Positions 17,516-23,405 of a stretch of 64,000 nucleotides of DNA are shown piece by piece. Under the pieces are notes generated by a model. It ran no database searches and was not told the DNA's origin. It saw only the letters and a list, made by a program, of their open reading frames with translations. The translations under genes and the position numbers were made by a program. Numbering within the stretch: the first letter of the stretch is position 1; every line of letters starts with the position of its first letter. Source of the DNA: Xylanimonas protaetiae (lineage in GTDB: Bacteria; Actinomycetota; Actinomycetes; Actinomycetales; Cellulomonadaceae); NCBI RefSeq assembly GCF_004135385.1, contig NZ_CP035493.1, positions 2,356,001-2,420,000 on the forward strand. The letters are read 5' to 3'.

Positions 17516-17596
17516 TGCACCGGCCGCTGTCCGGGCCGCACGGGTCCGCTGCACGACGTCGAGCCCGACGACGGCGCCACGCCTCGTGCCCGCTCA
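17516..17596 (+). repeat. 81-bp direct repeat, copy 1
   Basis: Matches 17642-17722 at 77 of 81 positions. Starts TGCACCGGCCGCTGTCCGGG and ends CTCGTGCCCGCTCA. Confidence 0.85.
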
Positions 17597-17641
17597 CGGC
17601 GTCAGGAGCACCCGCCGCACCTTGCAGCGTGCCCGAAGGTG

Positions 17642-17722
17642 CACCGGCCGCTGTCCGGGCCTGACGGGTCCGCTGCACGACGTCGAGCCCGAGGACGGCG
17701 CCGCGCCTCGTGCCCGCTCAGG
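17642..17722 (+). repeat. 81-bp direct repeat, copy 2
   Basis: Second copy, offset by exactly 126 bases from the first. Its last 15 bases form the left arm of the terminator at 17708-17749, so the terminator may have arisen from the repeat. Confidence 0.85.
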
Positions 17723-17749
17723 TGAACACGCCCGAGCGGGCACGAGGTC
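17708..17749 (-). terminator. Terminator of the leftward xis/rep operon
   Basis: CCTCGTGCCCGCTC pairs perfectly with GAGCGGGCACGAGG (14 bp) just past the stop of the 304-aa gene at 17759. Confidence 0.65.
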
Positions 17750-17758
17750 AGCGCACCG

Positions 17759-18673
17759 TCAGGCGGCCAGCGCTTGGGCTGGGTCGCACAGGTGGCAATG
17801 CCTGAGGGGCTCGCTCACGTGCTCCCCGGCCTTGTGGTCACCGATGCAGCTCCGACACGTGCCGATCTGCTGGCCCTGGTGGTCAGGGCATGCGGGCGCC
17901 TCGTGTGCTCGGGCCTCGCGCTCGGCCTGCGCTTCCTGCTGCGTCCGCTCGTGTGCCTCCCGGGCTGTCTTGCAGTTCCAGCACTTGGGCACGTCGTCCC
18001 AGCCCTGGTGCTCCCGGCACCGCTCGGGCTGGTACAGCCCGGGCGGTTGCCCGGGCTTCTGGTTGTCGATTCTGGGAGAGGGGGCGTCGCTCAGGTCCGC
18101 GCGCGCGGTCTGTACGTCTGTCGCGTTCCCCTCCCCCATAGGGGAAGGGAAAGGGTAAGGGAGTTGTCCGGCGTGGCCGGACGGTTCGCCGGACGGTTCG
18201 CCGGACGGTTCGCCGGACGGTTGGGGGTCGAACCGTCCGGCCACCCCGGACGGTTGCGGGTCGAACCGTCCGGCCACCCCGGACGGTTGCGGGTCGAACC
18301 GTCCGGCCACCCCGGACGGTTGCGGGTCGAACCGTCCGGCCACCCCGGACGGTTGCGGGCGTAGGAGACGGAACACGGTCCGGTTCCGGCCGCGCGTCGT
18401 TGTGTCGCGGGCAAGGAGTGCCGGACGCTGGCTGGTCGGTTCGCAGAGCCGCGCTAGGACTTCCCACGTAGAGCTGGGCCAAAGCCCGGACCATTCGGCC
18501 AGGTTCTGCACGCTCGGGGCGGTCGTCAGGCCGTCGTAGGAGTCGCAGGCCAGCCACAGGAGCACGAGCCGATCGGCCGGTGTGAGCCCGTAGCTGCGGG
18601 GGAGCGTAGAGACCCATGCGACCGCGGGGCGGTCGCCGTCAACCTCCAACGGGTTGCGGCGTGGAGCGTTCAC
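17759..18673 (-). CDS. Putative replication initiator with winged-helix and Cys-rich domains
   Basis: 304 aa, GTG at 18673 overlapping the previous stop as GTGA. The N-terminal 100 residues form a helix-turn-helix/winged-helix domain (PRSYGLTPADRLVLLWLACD, SVQNLAEWSGLWPSSTWEVL) like plasmid replication or regulatory proteins. Then come four 11-residue repeats PQPSGVAGRFD and three PSGE repeats. The C-terminus has several Cys/His pairs (CREHQG, CWNCK, CPDHQG, CRSC, CHLC), probably zinc binding. The repeats are encoded by iteron-like DNA, so the gene may contain its own binding sites. The role in replication is inferred from position after xis and from the architecture; no RepSA or Prim-Pol motif is seen. 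Confidence 0.55.
   Translation of the reverse strand: MNAPRRNPLEVDGDRPAVAWVSTLPRSYGLTPADRLVLLWLACDSYDGLTTAPSVQNLAEWSGLWPSSTWEVLARLCEPTSQRPALLARDTTTRGRNRTVFRLLRPQPSGVAGRFDPQPSGVAGRFDPQPSGVAGRFDPQPSGVAGRFDPQPSGEPSGEPSGEPSGHAGQLPYPFPSPMGEGNATDVQTARADLSDAPSPRIDNQKPGQPPGLYQPERCREHQGWDDVPKCWNCKTAREAHERTQQEAQAEREARAHEAPACPDHQGQQIGTCRSCIGDHKAGEHVSEPLRHCHLCDPAQALAA
18177..18358. repeat. Iteron-like array inside the putative replication gene
   Basis: Tandem 12-base units (CCGGACGGTTCG) at 18177-18226 run into four perfect 33-base units starting at 18227, 18260, 18293 and 18326. Each 33-base unit contains AACCGTCCGG and CCGGACGGTT as an inverted pair. The array keeps the reading frame. Confidence 0.85.
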
Positions 18674-19185
18674 CGGTGCTTCCCCGAGCGTGCGGACGGG
18701 CGTTCGGTGTTCCGCGAGGCTGCGACATTTGCCCGGCTGCTGTCCTGGCCCCGTGCTACGTTCGCGCCGTCGTTGTGGCCTCTTCCAAGGGCTCGACTCG
18801 CGGCGCCCGTCCCGGCCCCACCGGGACGGGCGCCCTCGTGTTCTCGGGCCGTGCGCTGCGACAGCGACGGGACGGGCGCGCCGTCGTCTCCGAGCCACGC
18901 GAGCATCCGGTCTACGAGCCACCGGTCACCAGCGGGTGCGTCCGGCGGCCACGGGGTGCGGTTCGGGCGGTACCTCAGCGCGTGGTGCAGGTCATCGAGG
19001 GTGTACCCGGCCACGAGCCACGGCACCAGCACCGCGGCGAGCACGCCGAGACTCTCGCGCCGCAACTCGGGCACGCGTTGAACGAGCGACGTAGCGATCG
19101 ACCGTGCGACGCGGCGGCGCCGCCCGTCGCCGGGCTCGTCGTCCCATCCATCGTTCCGGGCGTGCTTCCGTGTGCGGCGCTTCAC
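18670..19185 (-). CDS. Putative replication/DNA-binding protein, C-terminal Rep-like region
   Basis: 171 aa, GTG at 19185 with GTGA overlap to the preceding gene. After a basic start (MKRRTRKHARND) comes a helical segment RVPELRRESLGVLAAVLVPW plus LVAGYTLDDLHHALRYRP, followed by a Pro/Asp/Trp segment and a polar tail. That segment resembles the C-terminal part of actinobacterial plasmid replication or helix-turn-helix proteins (GWT..DLLHAL..RPDGT pattern). Nothing catalytic is visible. It is co-translated with its neighbours in the leftward operon. Confidence 0.5.
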   Translation of the reverse strand: MKRRTRKHARNDGWDDEPGDGRRRRVARSIATSLVQRVPELRRESLGVLAAVLVPWLVAGYTLDDLHHALRYRPNRTPWPPDAPAGDRWLVDRMLAWLGDDGAPVPSLSQRTAREHEGARPGGAGTGAASRALGRGHNDGANVARGQDSSRANVAASRNTERPSARSGKHR

Positions 19186-19538
19186 GAGAGCCTGCCGGGG
19201 GTCGTGGCGACGACGGCGAGCCCCTGGGCCGCGTAGCGCGCGGCCTGCTCGGGCGTGGCGTCTGGGTGGAGCAGGTACGCGGTCACGGGCTCGCGCAGCG
19301 CCTGGGCGCGCTTGACGGCGCCCAGGACGGCGCCCAGGGCGACGTGCCGCACGTGGGGCGCGTTCGGGTCGCCGAGCGTGGCGGCGAACGTGTCGAGGTC
19401 GATCACGAGGTCTCCGGGCTGTCGTCGGGCGCGGAGTTCGGCAGCGGCCGCGGGGCCGGTCAGGACGACGGCGCGGCCGCGTCGCGGGGTCGTGGTGCAT
19501 CCGCCGGCGGAGGGCCGGGCAAGGGTGGGAGCGCTCAT
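19182..19538 (-). CDS. P-loop-NTPase-like protein with degenerate Walker A
   Basis: 118 aa. The pattern AVVLTGPAAAAELRARRQPG, then DLVIDLDTFAATLG, PHVRHVALGAVLGAVKRA and a C-terminal ARYAAQGLAVVATTPG closely follows small phage and element AAA_33/kinase-like P-loop proteins. However, the P-loop GPPGAGKS is replaced by GPAAAAEL, with no Lys or Ser. The Asp of the DLD motif remains. It is probably unable to hydrolyse NTPs in the usual way. It starts four bases after the stop of the excisionase-like gene. Confidence 0.5.
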   Translation of the reverse strand: MSAPTLARPSAGGCTTTPRRGRAVVLTGPAAAAELRARRQPGDLVIDLDTFAATLGDPNAPHVRHVALGAVLGAVKRAQALREPVTAYLLHPDATPEQAARYAAQGLAVVATTPGRLS

Positions 19539-19541
19539 CGT

Positions 19542-19811
19542 TCAGCGCCCCGCACGGGCCGGACGGGTGCGGGCGTCGATGTACCGATCGAGCTCGGAAC
19601 GGCGGATGCGGATTCCGCGCGCGCTGAGTCGGACGGACGCGATGTGACCCTCTCGGATCGCCTCGCGCAGCATCGGCTGGGTCAGGGTGAGGAACTTCGC
19701 GGCCTCAGCGACCGTGAGCAGCGGGTCAGGGTTGAGGTGCTCGGCCTGGCCGTGCTGCGGGTGTGCGGAAGCGCGACCGGTGGCGGTCGTGCTCGGGGTG
19801 GTGTTCGACAT
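19542..19811 (-). CDS. xis: Excisionase-family helix-turn-helix protein
   Basis: 89 aa, ATG at 19811. Residues 29-80 match the excisionase/MerR-like winged-helix fold: DPLLTVAEAAKFLTLTQPML, then REAIREGHIASVRLSARGI and RIRRSELDRYIDAR. The N-terminus is a Thr/Ser-rich extension. In AICEs Xis works with Int to excise the element. Here the gene heads a leftward operon with the P-loop-like and putative replication genes, 8 kb from int. The symbol is functional inference; the same fold also occurs in other regulators. Confidence 0.7.
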   Translation of the reverse strand: MSNTTPSTTATGRASAHPQHGQAEHLNPDPLLTVAEAAKFLTLTQPMLREAIREGHIASVRLSARGIRIRRSELDRYIDARTRPARAGR

Positions 19812-19909
19812 GGCGTGCCCCTTTGGTTCACGGGGTGAACCGGCCCGGACGTAGTCAGGGCAGGGTGCGATGTGCGACGGCGGCGCGCGGGAAGCGGGCC
19901 GGTGTGTGG

Positions 19910-20623
19910 CTACTCGGGGGCCGTCGTCGCTCGCACCCGGGCGAGCGACGGGGCGCGCGTTGGCGCGACCGTGCGCAGAGAGCGCAGGGCTTCGGGTGGT
20001 GGCTTCTCGGCCGCGAGGTCCTCGGAGGTGTCCTCGTCGCGCTCGTCGGCGTCGGCGTCGAGCTGCGCGAGCTCGTGCACGACGTCGAGGGCCGCGAGGG
20101 CGGCCAGCGCGGCGGCGAGGTCGAGGTCTGCGACGTGGGCGCGCAGGTACGCCAGGTGTGACAGCGCGGAAAGCGCGTCGGAGTCCTGCTCGCTCTGCCA
20201 GTCCGGCCCGTACTTGGCCAGGTAGTCGAGTTCCGCGCGGCGCACGTAGGCGCGCGTCGTGCTCGCCAGCAGGAGCGCGGTCCGCAGGCTGTGGCCTGTC
20301 CGGGCCGGGGAGCGGCGGCCGCCACGCGAGCGGCGGGAGTCTGCGCAACGAGCGCGAGCCGGACCCCCGGGGCGGCTGGCGCGGCCGCGGAGCGTGGCGG
20401 CCTTGCCCACGTTGCGGCGCACGCGCTCAGCGACCGACGCTGCAACCTCAGCGGGCGTCACGTCCCACACGAGGGCCGGTTCATCGTCCAGCAGGTGCCG
20501 AGCCCACGAGCTGGGCGCCGCAGCAGAGGTCAGTGCGAGGGCCGCCGCGCCGCGCGTCCCGGGCAGCACGACAGCGCCGCGAGAGGCGGTCTGCGTCGTC
20601 GTGGCGACCCCGGGCGTGGTCAT
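19910..20623 (-). CDS. Hypothetical protein of the element
   Basis: 237 aa from ATG at 20623 (MTTPGVATTTQTASRG). The N-terminal half includes ALVWDVTPAEVAASVAERVR and a very basic Arg/Ser/Gly region. A helical half follows (AYVRRAELDYLAKYG, then Ala/Leu-rich heptad-like repeats AALAALAALDVVHELAQLDA) and an acidic tail. It resembles no family I recognise. The basic centre could bind nucleic acid and the helical half could dimerise. It is divergent from the winged-helix gene across a regulatory gap and precedes xis by 98 bases on the same strand. Confidence 0.5.
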   Translation of the reverse strand: MTTPGVATTTQTASRGAVVLPGTRGAAALALTSAAAPSSWARHLLDDEPALVWDVTPAEVAASVAERVRRNVGKAATLRGRASRPGGPARARCADSRRSRGGRRSPARTGHSLRTALLLASTTRAYVRRAELDYLAKYGPDWQSEQDSDALSALSHLAYLRAHVADLDLAAALAALAALDVVHELAQLDADADERDEDTSEDLAAEKPPPEALRSLRTVAPTRAPSLARVRATTAPE

Positions 20624-20861
20624 GGCCTGGATGCTAGCGGCATTCAACGGCAAGCGTCGCCAACGTCTGCGCACGTCAGCGCGCCGCCGAACTGCACGGC
20701 CGCCTGCGGCCGATCCTGATCCGCCTTGCGGCACGAGGCGCGCAGCGCCAAGGGCCCCACCCTCACGGCAAGGACTCGACGTCGCGGCCCGGGCCGTCGT
20801 CGGCCGGTCCGTCACCGATCACGCCAGCCCGCGGAAGGTTCTTTCGGGAGTGTTGAGGTTT

Positions 20862-20880
20862 GGGTGCAGCCATTGCACCC
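20862..20880. promoter_or_regulatory. Operator-like dyad 1
   Basis: GGGTGCA and TGCACCC, perfect 7-base arms, 5-base centre GCCAT. Confidence 0.6.
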
Positions 20881-20883
20881 GAA

Positions 20884-20904
20884 GATATGCAAGGAATGCA
20901 TATC
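20884..20904. promoter_or_regulatory. Operator-like dyad 2
   Basis: GATATGCA and TGCATATC, perfect 8-base arms, 5-base centre AGGAA. The same spacer length and TGCA core as dyad 1, centred 23 bases away. A weaker third copy (GGGTGC..TGCATC) follows at about 20907-20924. Confidence 0.65.
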
Positions 20905-20957
20905 AGGGGTGCGGAAACTGCATCTCTCGTGTACCCTCGGTCTCGACAACAGAAAAC

Positions 20958-20993
20958 GGCCCCCGGGAGTGTTGGAAGCACTCGCCGGGGGCC
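20958..20993 (+). terminator. Leader hairpin upstream of the winged-helix gene (attenuator or terminator)
   Basis: GGCCCCCGGGAGTG pairs with CACTCGCCGGGGGCC with one bulged base and a seven-base loop. It is followed by TAACC rather than a T-run. It lies in the 5' leader 36 bases before the start codon. Confidence 0.5.
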
Positions 20994-21028
20994 TAACCGA
21001 TCACCTGAGAGAAGCAGGAGGTACGGCT

Positions 21029-21622
21029 ATGAACCAGGCTACCGGCCGGGGAGTGCGTCGTATGTGGAAGCGTGCCGTGTGGGCGTCGGAGACGCTCAGC
21101 TCTAGCGAGAAGCTCGCAGCGCTGCTGTTCGAGGAGTTCGCGGGCGCCAGCGTGCAGGGCGTGTGGGTGACTACGGAGACGCTCGCCAGCATGACGGGCC
21201 TCTCTCGTCGAACCGCCGTCACGGTCCGCGCGTCGCTCGTGACGAAGGGGTGGCTTGTCGAGACGACGGCCGCGACGCCGCGCACGGCCGCGCGGTACGC
21301 GCTGGCGATCCCGGACACCGAACCGGCCGTGGAGGTGCCCGCGGCGACCGAGCCCGACGACGTGAAGATGGTCCCGGGTGCGCGCGTGCAGCACGACGGC
21401 GGCCCGGTCCACCGTGTGCCCGCGGAGCGCTCCAACGTGGTGAGGTTCCCCTCGCAGGGTGGCGGCCCGCGCGAGCTGCGCACGGCGACGCCCACCTATC
21501 CGCGCGGCGCGGACGGCGCCAAGGTCTACGCCGAGCCCGAGTGCGACGCGGACGGCTCGCGCCTGCGTGTTGACGGCTCGTGCCCGATCTGCTCGCGCCT
21601 GTCGTCGGCGGTGGCCCTGTGA
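21029..21622 (+). CDS. Winged-helix regulator of the element
   Basis: 197 aa from ATG at 21029 behind GGAGGT. Residues 10-95 form a winged helix: RMWKRAVWASETLSSSEKLA, VWVTTETLASMTGLSRRTAV, RASLVTKGWLVE. The C-terminal half is Pro/Val-rich and ends with a CPIC motif. Upstream dyads suggest autoregulation. It heads a rightward operon with two further genes, each overlapping by four bases. A replication or transfer regulator (like Pra/KorSA in other AICEs) is plausible but not shown. Confidence 0.6.
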   Translation: MNQATGRGVRRMWKRAVWASETLSSSEKLAALLFEEFAGASVQGVWVTTETLASMTGLSRRTAVTVRASLVTKGWLVETTAATPRTAARYALAIPDTEPAVEVPAATEPDDVKMVPGARVQHDGGPVHRVPAERSNVVRFPSQGGGPRELRTATPTYPRGADGAKVYAEPECDADGSRLRVDGSCPICSRLSSAVAL

Positions 21623-22020
21623 GCGCCAACACGGCGGCCGCGGCTCTCGCGGTGGCTGAGGCCACGGCACGCGCCGATGCCGCATGGGCGCGTGTCGATG
21701 CGGCACACGAGCACCAGGAGGCGGCGTGGGCCTACCAGGAGGCGGCCCGTCGTGCGTTCCATGCCGCAGAGGCGCGCTGGTCCGAGACCTGGGATGAGGT
21801 CGCGGCGTGGTCGGCCAGGCTCGGTGGCCGGTGCGAGGCGGGTTGGGACTGCGAGGTGCGCGACCTTCGCGCGGCCGCGGACGCCGCGGACCTGGAGGCC
21901 GACAAGGCGTGGCAGGAGTGGGCGGAGGCGTTCGACGCGCGGGCGGCGGCTGAGGACGCGGCGGATGCGGTGGACGTGGCCCTGTCGCGGCTGATCGAGG
22001 CATCGGACGGTGCGCTGTGA
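21619..22020 (+). CDS. Ala/Trp-rich helical protein of the element
   Basis: 133 aa, start GTG at 21619 overlapping the upstream stop (GTGA). Nearly all helical by composition: repeated Ala-rich segments with regular Trp (AAWAYQEAARR, ARWSETWDEVAAWSARLG, DKAWQEWAEAFD) and one Cys pair. It could form a coiled coil. No family recognised. Its fixed place before the DUF2637 gene suggests a transfer or regulatory role. Confidence 0.55.
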   Translation: MSANTAAAALAVAEATARADAAWARVDAAHEHQEAAWAYQEAARRAFHAAEARWSETWDEVAAWSARLGGRCEAGWDCEVRDLRAAADAADLEADKAWQEWAEAFDARAAAEDAADAVDVALSRLIEASDGAL

Positions 22021-22865
22021 GCCGCCGGGCGGTCGTGTGGGCCGTCGCTGGTCTCGTGGCCGTCGTTGCGGCCGTGTCGTTCGCCCTCTCGGCGTCGGCC
22101 CTCGTGGCTGTCGCCGGGTGGGCCGGGGTGCATGGGCGCCTGGCGTGGTGCGTGCCGGTCCTCGCAGACGGTGGCGCGCTGGCGTTCAGCCTCGCTGCCC
22201 TCGTGCGCCGCGAGCAGGGGCGCGGCACGGCGGTCGAGTGGGTCAGCCTCGGCGTGCTCGCCGCGGTGAGCGTTGCGGCGAACGTTGCGCACGCGATGGG
22301 CGGAGCCGTTGCGCCGAGCGTGCGCGTTGCGGTCGGCGTTGCGGTGGTCGGCGTCGCGCCTGTCGTGGTGCTCGTCGCGACGCACACTCTGGCGGGTCTC
22401 GTCGCGCCACACGTTGCGCCCGCGTCGGCCCCCGTTGCGGACGTGGCACAGGTGGACGACACCGAGCCGGTGCACGAGCCGGAGCGTGCCGAGGCGGCAC
22501 ACGCGGCGCCGGTCCTCGTGGCCCAGGCGGGGGCAGCCGTTGCGGCCGCCGTTGCGGAGCCCGTGCCCGCTGTCGCGGCGTCCGTTGCGGACGTGGCACA
22601 GGTGGCACACGCGGCTCCGTCGCACGAGTTGCGGGACGTTGCGACGGTTCCGCCGGCGGAGGGCGCGCCGTGGTCTGACGTGCCGCTGTGGGGGGAACTC
22701 GAGCCCCAGGAAGCGGACGACCGGGGCGACCTGGCAGCCATGCGCGCCATGCGCAACAGTGGCGCAACGCTGCGCGAGGTCGGCGCTGCGTTCGGCGTCC
22801 ATGCATCCACGGTCAAGCGCCGGTTGAGCGCTGCACCGGCCGGGGCGGTGCTGGCGGGCGCCTGA
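22017..22865 (+). CDS. DUF2637-type membrane protein with C-terminal helix-turn-helix
   Basis: 282 aa, GTG at 22017 (GTGA overlap). Four membrane helices fall in the first 130 residues (about 5-27, 35-62, 75-92, 100-125), as in DUF2637 proteins common on actinobacterial integrative elements. A long Ala/Val/Pro-rich linker follows, then a C-terminal helix-turn-helix (AMRNSGATLREVGAAFGVHA plus STVKRRL). This suggests a membrane-tethered DNA-binding protein, possibly bringing element DNA to the transfer site. The linker is encoded by DNA with a striking CGTTGCG array. Confidence 0.75.
   Translation: MSRRAVVWAVAGLVAVVAAVSFALSASALVAVAGWAGVHGRLAWCVPVLADGGALAFSLAALVRREQGRGTAVEWVSLGVLAAVSVAANVAHAMGGAVAPSVRVAVGVAVVGVAPVVVLVATHTLAGLVAPHVAPASAPVADVAQVDDTEPVHEPERAEAAHAAPVLVAQAGAAVAAAVAEPVPAVAASVADVAQVAHAAPSHELRDVATVPPAEGAPWSDVPLWGELEPQEADDRGDLAAMRAMRNSGATLREVGAAFGVHASTVKRRLSAAPAGAVLAGA
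22064..22643 (+). repeat. Array of CGTTGCG words, all in one orientation
   Basis: GTTGCG occurs 13 times in 580 bases, 12 of them as CGTTGCG, all on the plus strand. Eleven of the CGTTGCG words lie between 22271 and 22643. Several are exactly 12 bases apart (22271/22283, 22325/22337, 22538/22550). Each encodes Val-Ala using GTT, an otherwise rare Val codon here. Two CGCAAC words face the other way at about 22752 and 22763. Confidence 0.8.
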
Positions 22866-22891
22866 CGGACCCCGCCGGACGGCCCCGAAGC

Positions 22892-22934
22892 GAAGCGGCC
22901 CGCACGAGCTCGTGAGGCTCGTGCGGGCCGCTTC
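22892..22934. terminator. Bidirectional terminator
   Basis: GAAGCGGCCCGCACGAG pairs with CTCGTGCGGGCCGCTTC, 17 perfect pairs and a short loop. It lies just after the DUF2637 gene and faces the convergent small membrane gene. Confidence 0.75.
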
Positions 22935-23051
22935 TGGCGTTCGGGCCGCGGTGGTGCTTCCGGCGCTTCACCGCAGGTCAGGCGCCCGAAGCGGGCGAAG
23001 CGCGAGCGCTTCACGAAGCGGTGCCGCATCGCCCCCGGGGCGCCCTGGGGG

Positions 23052-23405
23052 TCACCAGCCGCCCGGGTCGCTTCCGTCCTCGCGGGTCTGCTCGGCGTGC
23101 CACCGTGCCCACCCCGCGGGCTCGATGGCTGGCGGTGCGGGCAGGGGGTAGCCGTTCGGAGCGTGGGAATGCAGGTGCACCGCTCGGGCGTCCACGTGGA
23201 CGACGGGAGCCGACGCGCGCGCGAGCTCGACGGCGCGTTCATGCGCGCGGAGTTCCTCGCGCGCCGTCGCTCGCACGAGCAGCCAGACGACGGCCCCAAC
23301 CATCGCGAACCCGAGCGCGACGGCGCCGAGCAGGAGCCCGGGCGCGCGGAGCCAGGCAACGAGGGCGGCGAGCGTGCCCAGGGTCAGCAGCCCGGGGCGC
23401 TTCAC
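23052..23405 (-). CDS. Small two-helix membrane protein (Spd-like)
   Basis: 117 aa, GTG at 23405 overlapping the traB stop by four bases. Two hydrophobic helices (GLLTLGTLAALVAWL and LLLGAVALGFAMVGAVVWLL) are followed by a polar His/Pro-rich tail ending DPGGW. Small membrane proteins co-translated with TraB are typical spread (Spd) functions that aid intramycelial plasmid spread. Assignment by position and topology, not sequence identity. Confidence 0.6.
   Translation of the reverse strand: MKRPGLLTLGTLAALVAWLRAPGLLLGAVALGFAMVGAVVWLLVRATAREELRAHERAVELARASAPVVHVDARAVHLHSHAPNGYPLPAPPAIEPAGWARWHAEQTREDGSDPGGW

Larger units (their letters stand above)
17258..17758. other. 500-base noncoding region with nested repeats; origin candidate
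   Basis: No supported gene. It contains a composite inverted repeat (17363-17422), two 81-base direct repeats 126 bases apart (17516-17596 and 17642-17722), and a terminator at its right end. It lies immediately downstream of the putative replication gene. Repeat-rich noncoding DNA next to a replication gene suggests an origin or a single-strand origin, but nothing here proves it. Confidence 0.5.
20624..21028. promoter_or_regulatory. Divergent control region with operator dyads and a leader hairpin
   Basis: 405 bases between two divergent element genes. It holds two perfect dyads and one partial dyad at 22-23 base spacing, plus a GC-rich hairpin. A possible rightward promoter is TTGCAC at 20874 with TGCATA at 20897 (17-base spacer), which overlaps both dyads. 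GGAGG precedes the ATG at 21029. Confidence 0.55.

Noticed and set aside
18177-18358. CRISPR array
   Set aside because: The repeats are contiguous, with no unique spacers, and lie in frame inside a gene.
22935-23051. oriT/clt from GAAGCG repeats after the DUF2637 gene
   Set aside because: The words are few and part of a terminator and gene tail. The CGTTGCG array is a much stronger candidate.
20993-23359. A 788-codon leftward frame over the regulator/DUF2637 operon
   Set aside because: Thr/Arg/Pro-rich with no domain. The plus-strand genes have GTGA coupling and recognisable domains.
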